Assembly (NCBI RefSeq): GCF_036226525.1
Contig: NZ_CP108487.1
Coordinates: 124,001 to 188,000, forward strand
Direction of reading: 5' to 3'
Source of the DNA: Kribbella sp. NBC_01245
GTDB taxonomy: Bacteria > Actinomycetota > Actinomycetes > Propionibacteriales > Kribbellaceae
DNA length: 64,000 bases
Under the pieces are notes generated by a model that had not been told where the DNA came from, searched no databases, and saw only the letters and a list, made by a program, of their open reading frames with translations. Made by a program: the position numbers and the translations under genes. Shown in pieces: positions 58,018-64,000 of this stretch (the stretch's first letter is position 1; each line of letters begins with the position of its first letter).

Positions 58018-58047
58018 CAAGGATCCCGCGCCTGCCTCGACGGCTCC

Positions 58048-59244
58048 TCAGCTGGCCGGTTGGCCCGGTGAGCCTGGCGATCTTCTAGCGTCGGCTTGCC
58101 GGTCGATGATCGTTGCCAGCCCGCCGCTCAGGACGACCACGGCCGCCGCGGCGGGGAGACCACGAGGACCGAGGGAGCTGGCGAGGCCGGCGAGTGCGGC
58201 ACCCGCCGACGCCGCCGCGACCTTGAGGGAGGCCATGGTGATGAAGACCTGGGCGCGCGCGCCGGGCGGCGCGTATTCCGAGCGGGCGGCGAAGGTGGCC
58301 ACGACGAACACAGCGTTGGCCAGGCCGATGGCGACGAACGCGAGTAGTGCGACCCGGTACGTCGGTGCTACCGCGGCGAGTCCGGTCGCGGCGCCGATCA
58401 GCAGGACCGAGTAGGTGGTCAGCCGATCCGGTTCGCCCTCGAGTGGGACCGCGGTCAGAACCAGGGCGCCGACAAGGCTGCCGGCACCGGTCATCGCGAT
58501 GAGGACCGCGCCGGAACTCGACCGCCCGGTCAGCTCGGCGGCCATCACGACCGCGATCACCGACATCCCGCCGGCACTGACCGATGTCAGCACGGTCGCG
58601 TAGTTGACCCGGCGCAGCCGTCCATCGCGGAGCATCAGCGACAGGACGGTCCGGACCGTCGCCACCTCGGCCGGCCGGTCGCGGGTGGGGGCTTGGGGCA
58701 GGGTGAGGGTCGGGCCCGCGGCGACGATGGCCGCTGCGGCGAGTACGAGTATCGCGACGAACGGAGAGGTAAGGGTCGAAACCGCCGCGACCCCGGCCGG
58801 ACCGGCGGTTCCGGCGACGCCGTAGCTGACCGAGTCCCAGGCCTCGCCACGGCGCCGAGACCGTTGGTCGGCGCTGGTGAGGTCGGCAACCCGGCTGCTC
58901 AACCCTCCAGTCAGCAGCGGACCGCACAAGCCCGCGACAACAACAGCCATCACCACAATGAGAAGAGGGGCACGTCCCAGCAGAAAGCCCGCGGCTGCGA
59001 GGGCCGCACCGAAGAGCAGGAACGCCGAGCAGAGAAACCACCGACCGTCCCGCGCCTGGTCCAGTCGCCTGCCGAGTATTGGCCCCAGTAGATGAGGGGC
59101 CGTCAGCCCCGCTGCCAACAGGCCGCCAACGAGTTCGGCATGGCCGCTCAGCCGGTCGACGGCCAGCAGGACAAGCCCTACCGCGGCGCCGCCGCCCGCC
59201 GTCCGCGCCAGGGTCGCCCCCACGACGTACCGCATTAATGCCAT
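58048..59244 (-). CDS. MFS transporter
   Basis: A 398-residue, twelve-helix transporter. AELVGGLLAAGLTAPHLLGP and ILGRRLDQARDGRW hold motif A; the second half has GAGSLVGALVLTAVPLEGEP and FVAIGLANAVFVVATFAARS. It resembles drug or metabolite exporters. It converges with the kinase gene (31 bp between stops) and stands alone otherwise. No regulator site of the CTCTCATC type precedes it. Confidence 0.85.
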   Translation of the reverse strand: MALMRYVVGATLARTAGGGAAVGLVLLAVDRLSGHAELVGGLLAAGLTAPHLLGPILGRRLDQARDGRWFLCSAFLLFGAALAAAGFLLGRAPLLIVVMAVVVAGLCGPLLTGGLSSRVADLTSADQRSRRRGEAWDSVSYGVAGTAGPAGVAAVSTLTSPFVAILVLAAAAIVAAGPTLTLPQAPTRDRPAEVATVRTVLSLMLRDGRLRRVNYATVLTSVSAGGMSVIAVVMAAELTGRSSSGAVLIAMTGAGSLVGALVLTAVPLEGEPDRLTTYSVLLIGAATGLAAVAPTYRVALLAFVAIGLANAVFVVATFAARSEYAPPGARAQVFITMASLKVAAASAGAALAGLASSLGPRGLPAAAAVVVLSGGLATIIDRQADARRSPGSPGQPAS

Positions 59245-59453
59245 GCGCCTAAGCCTGGATGAAAGGCCCGCTACCGGCCAGCGATACCCGAGCCGCGGCT
59301 CCGGTCGACGTGAGGCACGCGGCGCGTATCCGTCGGACCAACTGGTCCCGATGGCCTGGTTGGTGGTGCCGGCAGTGAGGGCCCTTGCAGTTTGCCGTCG
59401 GCCAGGAGCAGGGTGGAAGGATCCGAACCCGCCTGCGGCGAAGGGAGCCGGAC

Positions 59454-59708
59454 ATGAGCACCACGCATACCGAGGTCACGGACCACGAACACCTGCCGGA
59501 CGACGGGTGCGAGACGGTCGAGCACGAGGACCACGTTGACCATGTGCACGGGCAAGAGCGCCACCCTGAGGCGAAGGTCCACACCGGCCACGACATGACC
59601 CACGACACCGGCGACGGGTGCGAGACCGTCCAGCACGGTGATCACGAGGACCACCTGCACGACGGCCACAGGCATTTCCAGCACGGCGATCACGTCCACG
59701 AACACTGA
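59454..59708 (+). CDS. Histidine-rich metal-binding protein with internal duplication
   Basis: An 84-residue protein from ATG 59,454, seven bases after GGGAG. About a quarter of its residues are His, and many others are Asp or Glu. It contains two copies of one pattern: DDGCETVEHEDHVDHVHG and GDGCETVQHGDHEDHLHDGH, each with one Cys. The second copy continues RHFQHGDHVHEH. Single-copy relatives with HGDHVDYLHDGHRH stand next to Zur genes in actinobacteria and are thought to store zinc. Here a broken Fur/Zur-like gene follows on the other strand, which supports that view. Confidence 0.75.
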   Translation: MSTTHTEVTDHEHLPDDGCETVEHEDHVDHVHGQERHPEAKVHTGHDMTHDTGDGCETVQHGDHEDHLHDGHRHFQHGDHVHEH

Positions 59709-59726
59709 GTCGCCCTAGCCGACGGT

Positions 59727-60020
59727 CTAGTCCGTACACGAAGGGGTGCGGCGGTCGGGCGCTAGGCGGCACGAAGGGTCGCCTTTGCTGACGGCTGGCC
59801 GGCACCGGGCGCAGACGCCGGTGAGTTCGAGGGTGTTTCGACGTCGGTGAAGCCCGATTTCACGGCGATATGTTCGGCCCAGCGCTGCACGATCTCGGCG
59901 TCGACCGTTCGGCTTAGCAAGCAGTAGCGGCAGACGAGGTAGTGGTCATGCCCACTAGCACGCGGCTGCCGATAGAGCCTTCCACCACCCACGGCACGTA
60001 CGACGTCAACGCGCAAGGAT
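59727..60020 (-). pseudogene. C-terminal part of a Fur/Zur-like regulator, frameshifted
   Basis: The frame reads VDVVRAVGGGRLYRQPRASG and HDHYLVCRYCLLSRTVDAEI, then GFTDVE. A missing base after GFTDVE (near 59,835) shifts the rest to TLELTGVCARCRPAVSKGD. These are the dimerisation domain and the two Cys pairs of Fur-family zinc regulators. The N-terminal DNA-binding helix is absent. It cannot bind DNA. It lies beside the His-rich zinc-type protein, so a Zur-linked gene pair was probably once intact here. Confidence 0.6.
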
Positions 60021-60175
60021 CGACGTGCGCAGCTCGGCGCGCTCGTCGGTGACCAGCCAGGCGTCCAGCCGGTCCGGTGGTTCGGCGCCGGGCCACCGTC
60101 GAACGCGATCCGGAGCCGTCCGTACCGCAGCAGCAGGCCCGCCGGCGCGAACCGCGGCGAGTTCATCGCCACCGA
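60020..60175 (-). pseudogene. Short remnant of an MBL-fold-like gene
   Basis: The frame reads MNSPRFAPAGLLLRYGRLRI then FDGGP, and after a one-base shift near 60,095 EPPDRLDAWLVTDERAELRT. This resembles the N-terminal part of an actinobacterial MBL-fold hydrolase family (FAPAGLL...IDGGPG...DAWLVTDERAEL), recalled from general knowledge. It is cut off at the Fur-like fragment, so two broken genes are joined here. Confidence 0.4.
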
Positions 60176-60300
60176 CGATGCCGGCGTTGAGCGATCGCGC
60201 CCACGCCGAGGAGAGTCATTCGCAGGGCCGCTGCCATCAAACCACTGGGGTTATGACTCGATCGCCCGGTCCATGGGCGACCGGGCCGGCGTCGTCGCGA

Positions 60301-60522
60301 TCACGTCGGCGGTGCCTCGGGCGTCCGTCGGTGGAGCTCTGCGATGAGCTGCTGCTCCCGCGTGACGAGCTCGGCCATCTGCTGGGCGGCGGTGACGATG
60401 GCCTCGTCGTCCTTGGCCGCCGAGTGCGCGGTCGTCTGGGTCCGCAGGTGCCGGACCTCGTCTTCCACCCGCGCCAGCTCCACCAGCAACTCGCGGACCG
60501 TCATCTCCTGCAGCTGTGCCAT
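60301..60522 (-). CDS. Small coiled-coil hypothetical protein
   Basis: A 73-residue protein, almost wholly helical and charged (QEMTVRELLVELARVEDEVR, IVTAAQQMAELVTREQQLIA), likely a coiled coil. The start is an ATG following GGCGGC, a weak site. No family is recognised. Neighbouring sequence on both sides is gene-free or decayed. Confidence 0.5.
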   Translation of the reverse strand: MAQLQEMTVRELLVELARVEDEVRHLRTQTTAHSAAKDDEAIVTAAQQMAELVTREQQLIAELHRRTPEAPPT

Positions 60523-60692
60523 GCCGCCCCAAAGGCCGTTCTGTGGTCCTGGCTTCTGAGGACCGAGGCGCCGGCCCGGCGACGATAGGAGTATGAGGAG
60601 TCAATCACCGGGCCGACGACACAGGCCAGGTACCCGAGACGGGCGCAAATACGCGGCCGGCAGGTGATTGCGGCCAAAGGCAGGCACAGCGG

Positions 60693-61034
60693 TCAGCGTC
60701 GAGGATGTGCGGGATTCGAGGGATCGCCGTGAGGCGGCGGGTTGATCGTCGGGCCGGGGTCGGGCCCGACCTTGGACCCGGTCTCGGGGGCGCCCGGGAC
60801 CTCGGGTTTGATCGCGTTCGGGTCGCCGCTGGTCCGCTGCGCACCTTCGCGCAGTTGCGCGCTTCGCCGCGCGAGCACCTCGAGGACCATCGGCCGGTGG
60901 GCGTGATCGCTTTCGTACTCCATCAGTTGCTTGAGCTGAGCGCCGTTGAGTGACCTGATCCGTGTGGCCACGGCCTCCGGCGGCAGCTGGTCGAAATCGG
61001 GCAGCGGCAATCCGCGGTTGTTGTCCTTCGTCAT
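60693..61034 (-). CDS. Small helical protein, possibly of the lipid-droplet-associated type
   Basis: A 113-residue protein. ATG 61,034 follows GGAG by eight bases. The first 65 residues carry PLPDFDQLPPEAVATRIRSL and LKQLMEYESDHAHRPMVLEV, a short helical domain I recall from actinobacterial proteins annotated as lipid-droplet associated. The rest is a disordered Pro/Gly tail (GPDPGPTINPPPHGDPSNPA). No signal peptide. The function remains open. Confidence 0.55.
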   Translation of the reverse strand: MTKDNNRGLPLPDFDQLPPEAVATRIRSLNGAQLKQLMEYESDHAHRPMVLEVLARRSAQLREGAQRTSGDPNAIKPEVPGAPETGSKVGPDPGPTINPPPHGDPSNPAHPRR

Positions 61035-61199
61035 GGCCAACTCCGTATCTTGATCGGATAGTCAGCGAGTGCCCGGCAGACTGTGATGGAAACCTGGGCG
61101 ACGGCGGTTCAGCCGGACCAGGCCAGGAGGGCGGCGATGGCGTACGGGGTCGCGGAGGTGCCGGATCGACGTCCGAGATTCAGGGACTACAGGGAGCGG

Positions 61200-61451
61200 T
61201 CATTCCTTGGTGTCGTCGGATTGCCGAGTCTCGGCGCCGGTGGGGCCGGCGTAGCCCTCGTCGTCTCCGGCGACTCGACCGACGAAGGTCTCGTTGACAC
61301 CGGCGCCTGTGGTCGATCGGGCGTCGCCGCCCTCGCTTTGCGGCTCGCCGCCCGTGTCGCGGCTGAGCGCGCCGCCGGTGTCTGCTGGCGCGTCGGCCTC
61401 GCTGACCTGACGCGCGCGCCACCAGTCCTTCAGACGGGTGAGGACGGACAT
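61200..61451 (-). CDS. Small acidic hypothetical protein
   Basis: An 83-residue protein from ATG 61,451, which follows GGAGGA. The start MSVLTRLKDWWRARQVS is an amphipathic helix able to touch membranes; the rest is Gly/Asp/Glu/Thr-rich and disordered. The longer frame to 61,556 lacks a site. No family recognised. Confidence 0.5.
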   Translation of the reverse strand: MSVLTRLKDWWRARQVSEADAPADTGGALSRDTGGEPQSEGGDARSTTGAGVNETFVGRVAGDDEGYAGPTGAETRQSDDTKE

Positions 61452-61703
61452 GACAGTTCCTCCTTCGGAGGAGCGCTGGGCAACCTGGGGCGGATCGCTT
61501 TGCTGTATCGGACGCCGGATTTCAGGCCGACTTGGTGACGAAGTTGGTTCAGTCACCCTGCGCTGTACCCGGTCGCCTGTCGTTCATTCGGTTCAGCTGG
61601 TCATTCACCACGGAAACGGCCTCCTCGAGGCGTTTCGGTGTGGCCGGAAGGGGGACCTGCGCGGATATCTGGTCAGGACGAAGCAGTCGTGGGAGTGGTG
61701 GCG

Positions 61704-62120
61704 ATGACGAAAGCACGAGATTTGATGACTGCGGGTGCGGAATGTATCGGCGAGAACGAGACGCTTGTGGAAGCGGCGCGCAAGATGCGAGATCTCGACG
61801 TCGGGGCGCTCCCGATCTGCGGGGAAGACGATCGGCTGAAGGGCGTACTGACCGATCGTGACATCGTCGTCCGGTGTATAGCCGACGGTGGTGATCCAGG
61901 GAGTGCGCATGCCGGCCAATTCGGACAGGGAAAGCCGGTCACGATAGGCGCGGACGACAGCATCGAGGAAGCCCTCGCGACGATGACCGAGCACCAGGTC
62001 AGGAGGCTCCCGGTGATCGACGGGCACCGTCTGGTCGGAATGCTCGCGCAGGCCGATATCGCCCGCGCGATGCCTGAGCAGTCCACCGGTGACACGGTCG
62101 AGGGCATCTCCCAACCCTGA
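61704..62120 (+). CDS. Tandem CBS-domain protein
   Basis: A 138-residue protein made of two CBS motifs: ARDLMTAGAECIGENETLVE with MRDLDVGALPICGEDDRLKG and VLTDRDIVVRCIADG in the first, VTIGADDSIEEALATMTEHQ with VRRLPVIDGHRLVGMLAQAD in the second. Such stand-alone pairs bind adenine nucleotides and sense energy state. In actinobacteria they are common in hypoxia or dormancy gene sets together with Usp and FtsH. The ATG follows GGGAG by eight bases. It ends the intact stress block. Confidence 0.88.
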   Translation: MTKARDLMTAGAECIGENETLVEAARKMRDLDVGALPICGEDDRLKGVLTDRDIVVRCIADGGDPGSAHAGQFGQGKPVTIGADDSIEEALATMTEHQVRRLPVIDGHRLVGMLAQADIARAMPEQSTGDTVEGISQP

Positions 62121-62423
62121 GCGAATGAAGTCCTGCTGCGTCCTGGAGTCAACCTGATCGCGGACCCGTCCTAGCCGACCGATCGTCGATCAGGCCGTTC
62201 GCCGACCGGCGAGCTTGGACACGCCTACGTCCGGTGACAGCGGATTGCCCGAGCCTAATGACAGTGGCTGCGTTCACGCCGGCGGCGACTTCGCGGCGCG
62301 GTACGCACATTCGTCGAATGAGCGAACCCGGGTGGTGTCGTAGTCGGTCTGTCTGTTCCGCGGGGCGATTCGCTGGTATGTTCGACCGATTTCGTTGAGA
62401 AATCCAGGAGAACTGGAAAGTAT
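62121..62423. other. Gene-free stretch
   Basis: About 300 bases between the CBS gene and the Imm26-like gene. The last 100 bases are lower in GC and probably hold the promoter of the latter. No repeats were seen. Confidence 0.4.
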
Positions 62424-63032
62424 ATGGATGTCGCCGACCGGTATTTGAGCGGTAATCCTGCTCTCCGATCGCACCTTCGTGGTATGGAGCAGGCCAGGTT
62501 CGTCCCCTTGTTGTCGAGGCTTACCATGTGGCGTCGTCGGGCAGCGAATGGAGTGGTGATGGGCGAGTCGATAACGGAAGGTGACCTGGTCGCAATTCCG
62601 CTGAATGGTGGTGATGCATACGCGGTTGGAGTGGTGGCGAGGCGCGCAAGTAGCGGCCTGCTCCTGGCGTACTTCTCCGGGAAGAAGTTCTCTGGGGTCC
62701 CGACGGTGACGGCGGCGAATTTCGATCCGGAGGAGTCGGTCTGGATCACGCGAGTGGGCGATCTTGGTCTCATTGAAGGTACATGGAAACCTATCGGCAG
62801 TCTTCCCAGATGGGATAGGCGTCAATGGCCTGTGCCGATCTTCGGGCGTTTCGAGGAGCTCAGTGGGCGTTATTTTAGATCCAAGTACGACGATGAACTA
62901 GCCTACAAAGGCCAGGCATTGTCGACTGAAGAAGTGGTTCGTCAGTTGCCGGAGGACGGCCTGGCTGGTGCGGAGTTCGCGGAGCTCAGACTTCAACGGC
63001 TTCTCGCTGCGGAACCAATCCAAGCGGTCTGA
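62424..63032 (+). CDS. Imm26-like immunity protein
   Basis: A 202-residue protein of unusual, lower GC. ITEGDLVAIPLNGGDAYAVG, VVARRASSGLLLAYFSGKKF, SVWITRVGDLGLIEGTWKPI and GSLPRWDRRQWPVPIFGRFE match the Imm26 immunity family, which protects against polymorphic toxins. The first 45 residues look unlike the family; starts at 62,523 or 62,559 (MGESITEGDL) are possible. No toxin gene is adjacent, so it is an orphan immunity gene, as often seen at the edges of mobile DNA. Confidence 0.72.
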   Translation: MDVADRYLSGNPALRSHLRGMEQARFVPLLSRLTMWRRRAANGVVMGESITEGDLVAIPLNGGDAYAVGVVARRASSGLLLAYFSGKKFSGVPTVTAANFDPEESVWITRVGDLGLIEGTWKPIGSLPRWDRRQWPVPIFGRFEELSGRYFRSKYDDELAYKGQALSTEEVVRQLPEDGLAGAEFAELRLQRLLAAEPIQAV

Positions 63033-63373
63033 GCCGGCGAACCACCTTTCTGTGGTGGGAACTCGCAATCTTGCTGTGCTCGAAGTCATGGTGGACGGGC
63101 GCGTCGTCAATGGTTCGGCCCGCACGGTGAGGTCCGCGGAGTTCTACCAGACGTACGCGCTTCGCGGCTGCGGCTCTAGACCTGGCCTAGTCGAGGCCGG
63201 GTCAGGTGTGCTCCACCGCCGGCGCTCACCTCTTTGCTCAGCTCAATGGGCGGCAGGTGATGGCAAGTGATGGGAGACGTCAGCATGCCTGACACGGCAT
63301 ATGGCGAGGTCAGCGGCAATGGTGAGGAGTGTTGCGACCTGATGGAAAGTCTCGGCCGGTAAAGCGGTGATTA
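63033..63373. other. Gene-free stretch near the island border
   Basis: About 340 bases after the Imm26-like gene. I see no gene, and no structure beyond short hairpins. The base composition climbs back toward that of the host near its end. Confidence 0.4.
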
Positions 63374-63400
63374 GGGGGTTCGAGTCCCCTGTCGGCACCA
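63374..63400 (+). other. tRNA-like T-arm and acceptor end (remnant)
   Basis: GGGGG-TTCGAGT-CCCCT forms a proper T-stem and loop, followed by GTCGGCA and CCA. I cannot find matching D and anticodon arms upstream, and the acceptor strand is one base short. It looks like the 3' end of a tRNA gene of the kind left at an attachment site. Confidence 0.45.
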
Positions 63401-63543
63401 TGACGATGCCTGCCCCTGCTCCGTCGCTGCTCCGTGGGACGTTGGCAAGGGGTGCTCAGGAGCGAGAACTGATGAGAACAAAACCGCAGGTCAGAGGGCA
63501 GATCGGCGGCAATCGCCGACCTGCCCTCGCACGTACCTGGAAG

Positions 63544-63633
63544 ATCCTCGACATCTTCGAAGGCACCCAACAAATCCAGCAGTTGATCATCGCCCGCCGC
63601 TTGCTGGGAAAGACGTCCGCGGAGCTGAAGTAG
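63544..63633 (+). repeat. attR: right copy of the duplicated acyl-CoA dehydrogenase 3' end
   Basis: The sequence codes for the last 29 residues of the acyl-CoA dehydrogenase at 34.0-35.2 kb (ILDIFEGTQQIQQLIIARRL and the end), plus its stop codon. The codon for Lys before it is kept, while sequence further upstream is unrelated. Its GC-ending codons suit the host, so this is probably the original chromosomal gene end displaced by the island. Confidence 0.85.
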
Positions 63634-63644
63634 GCATCGGATGG

Positions 63645-63992
63645 CTAGGCGCCGCACTCCCTGGCGTCCTGCGGAGGATGCTGACTGCTACACAGGTAGG
63701 GGTTCCCAGCTTCCGGCGGGACCGTGATGTCCTTGATGAGTCCCGGTCGGACCCAGCGGTACGTGCTCGTCTCGCCGATCCTGTAGGCGTCCGACTGGGA
63801 CTCGAACACCGGATGCTCAACAGGTCGACCGGCGCCGCCGTTGCCATCGTTGATCGCGTACCGGACGGACTTGAGTGTGAGGCGCATCGTCCGAGCGCCC
63901 GCATCGATCGCGACCGCATAGGTCAGGTCGGCGAGGCAGTCCTCGTTGAAGGGACGAACGCAGGAAACGCGCCATCGGCGGCTGGTTGCCAC
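63645..63992 (-). CDS. Hypothetical protein, perhaps continuing beyond the window
   Basis: A frame of 115 residues from GTG 63,992; it stays open to the window edge, so the true start may lie outside. DLTYAVAIDAGARTMRLTLK and SVRYAINDGNGGAGRPVEHP suggest a beta-rich protein; the end has VPPEAGNPYLCSSQHPPQDA with cysteines. No family recognised. If the attR reading is right, this is the original downstream neighbour of the acyl-CoA dehydrogenase gene, convergent with it. Confidence 0.5.
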   Translation of the reverse strand: MATSRRWRVSCVRPFNEDCLADLTYAVAIDAGARTMRLTLKSVRYAINDGNGGAGRPVEHPVFESQSDAYRIGETSTYRWVRPGLIKDITVPPEAGNPYLCSSQHPPQDARECGA

Positions 63993-64000
63993 TTGGTTCG

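Larger units (their letters stand above)
35146..63578. mobile_element. Integrated genomic island of about 28.4 kb in an acyl-CoA dehydrogenase gene
   Basis: The direct repeat of the gene end marks both borders. Inside are two tyrosine-recombinase genes (one frameshifted, one truncated), an excisionase-like HTH protein, an ArdC-like antirestriction gene, an APH(6)-type resistance kinase, an Imm26 protein, many broken genes, and an intact stress-gene block. Missing catalytic parts of the second integrase and the frameshift in the first suggest the island can no longer move by itself. No conjugation, relaxase or replication gene was seen, so it is a resident island or a remnant of a larger element. 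Confidence 0.78.

Noticed and set aside
63290..63400. A complete tRNA gene
   Set aside because: The T-arm and acceptor end are good, but no D-arm or anticodon arm with correct pairing lies upstream and the acceptor strand is one base off.
35236..63543. A conjugative element (ICE) or plasmid
   Set aside because: No relaxase, FtsK/TraB-type DNA pump, type IV secretion gene or replication protein was seen, so self-transfer cannot be claimed.
63367..63633. A separate small gene ending with the acyl-CoA dehydrogenase tail
   Set aside because: Only the last 30 residues match a known protein and nothing before them looks native. The match begins at one end of a repeat, so this is an attachment-site remnant.

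Overview
The window is high-GC DNA with actinobacterial gene families, dense gene packing and many ATGA or GTGA start/stop overlaps. Frequent GTG starts, an ECF42-type sigma factor beside a DGPF protein, and GTAC-rich codon choice (GTAC in GCCGTAC and CGTAC contexts) suit a soil actinomycete, perhaps of the Kribbella/Nocardioides group. That placement is an inference; no rRNA gene is present to prove it. Left of about 35.2 kb the layout looks chromosomal. Right of that, up to about 63.6 kb, lies what I read as one integrated genomic island.

Chromosomal part. 1-3.2 kb: a tandem-barrel phosphodiesterase (cut by the window edge), a lipoprotein and a conserved protein, all on the minus strand. 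3.3-5.9 kb: a small basic protein, an ACT-GNAT protein and a two-TM potassium channel with an RCK domain. 5.9-10.7 kb: a metal-homeostasis block with a DUF6153 protein, a DUF305 lipoprotein, a CopB-type P-type ATPase behind a CsoR-like palindrome, an ArsR/SmtB repressor and a CDF exporter. 11.5-22.9 kb: one long operon headed by a LacI regulator with its own operator. It has two ABC permeases, a binding lipoprotein, two ADP-ribosylglycohydrolase-fold enzymes, a PfkB kinase, a TIM-barrel/FGE-like fusion, a family III CoA-transferase and a CitE-type lyase, nearly all translationally coupled. It looks like an uptake and breakdown route for an unknown ribosyl- or glycosyl-containing compound. 22.9-32.5 kb: LysR, EamA, PhzF, a phytoene-dehydrogenase-like oxidoreductase, DGPF plus ECF42 sigma factor, an NmrA-like protein, and an MFS exporter coupled to a flavoprotein with a cysteine-rich tail. 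32.7-35.2 kb: two coupled acyl-CoA dehydrogenases.

Genomic island (about 35.15-63.58 kb). The last 90 bases of the second acyl-CoA dehydrogenase gene recur at 63,544-63,633. The two copies share a 35-base identical core and then differ only at ten synonymous sites. This is the signature of site-specific integration into the 3' end of a coding gene, with the element supplying a replacement end. The left third (35.3-46 kb) is decayed: two decapitated ArsR-type regulators joined back to back, a DUF4411 toxin remnant, a frameshifted tyrosine integrase, a second integrase cut off before its catalytic residues, a DNA ligase remnant, a frameshifted ArdC-like antirestriction gene and a broken GAF-ANTAR gene. 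Intact genes among these include an APH(6)-type kinase, a GNAT, an NTF2-like protein and a small excisionase-like HTH protein.

The right part (46.4-62.1 kb) is an intact stress-type cargo: FtsH protease, copper-chaperone-like lipoprotein, MFS transporter, Usp, CPBP membrane protein, GH15 enzyme, zinc alcohol dehydrogenase, DedA protein, a two-component system, a DUF1003-like membrane protein, an MFS exporter, small proteins and a CBS-domain protein. Three promoters in this block carry direct repeats of CTCTCATC with an 11-bp period, as expected for an OmpR-type regulator. I propose they form a regulon of the regulator encoded at 55.3-56.0 kb. The right margin holds an Imm26-like orphan immunity gene, a tRNA-like 3' remnant and the attR copy.
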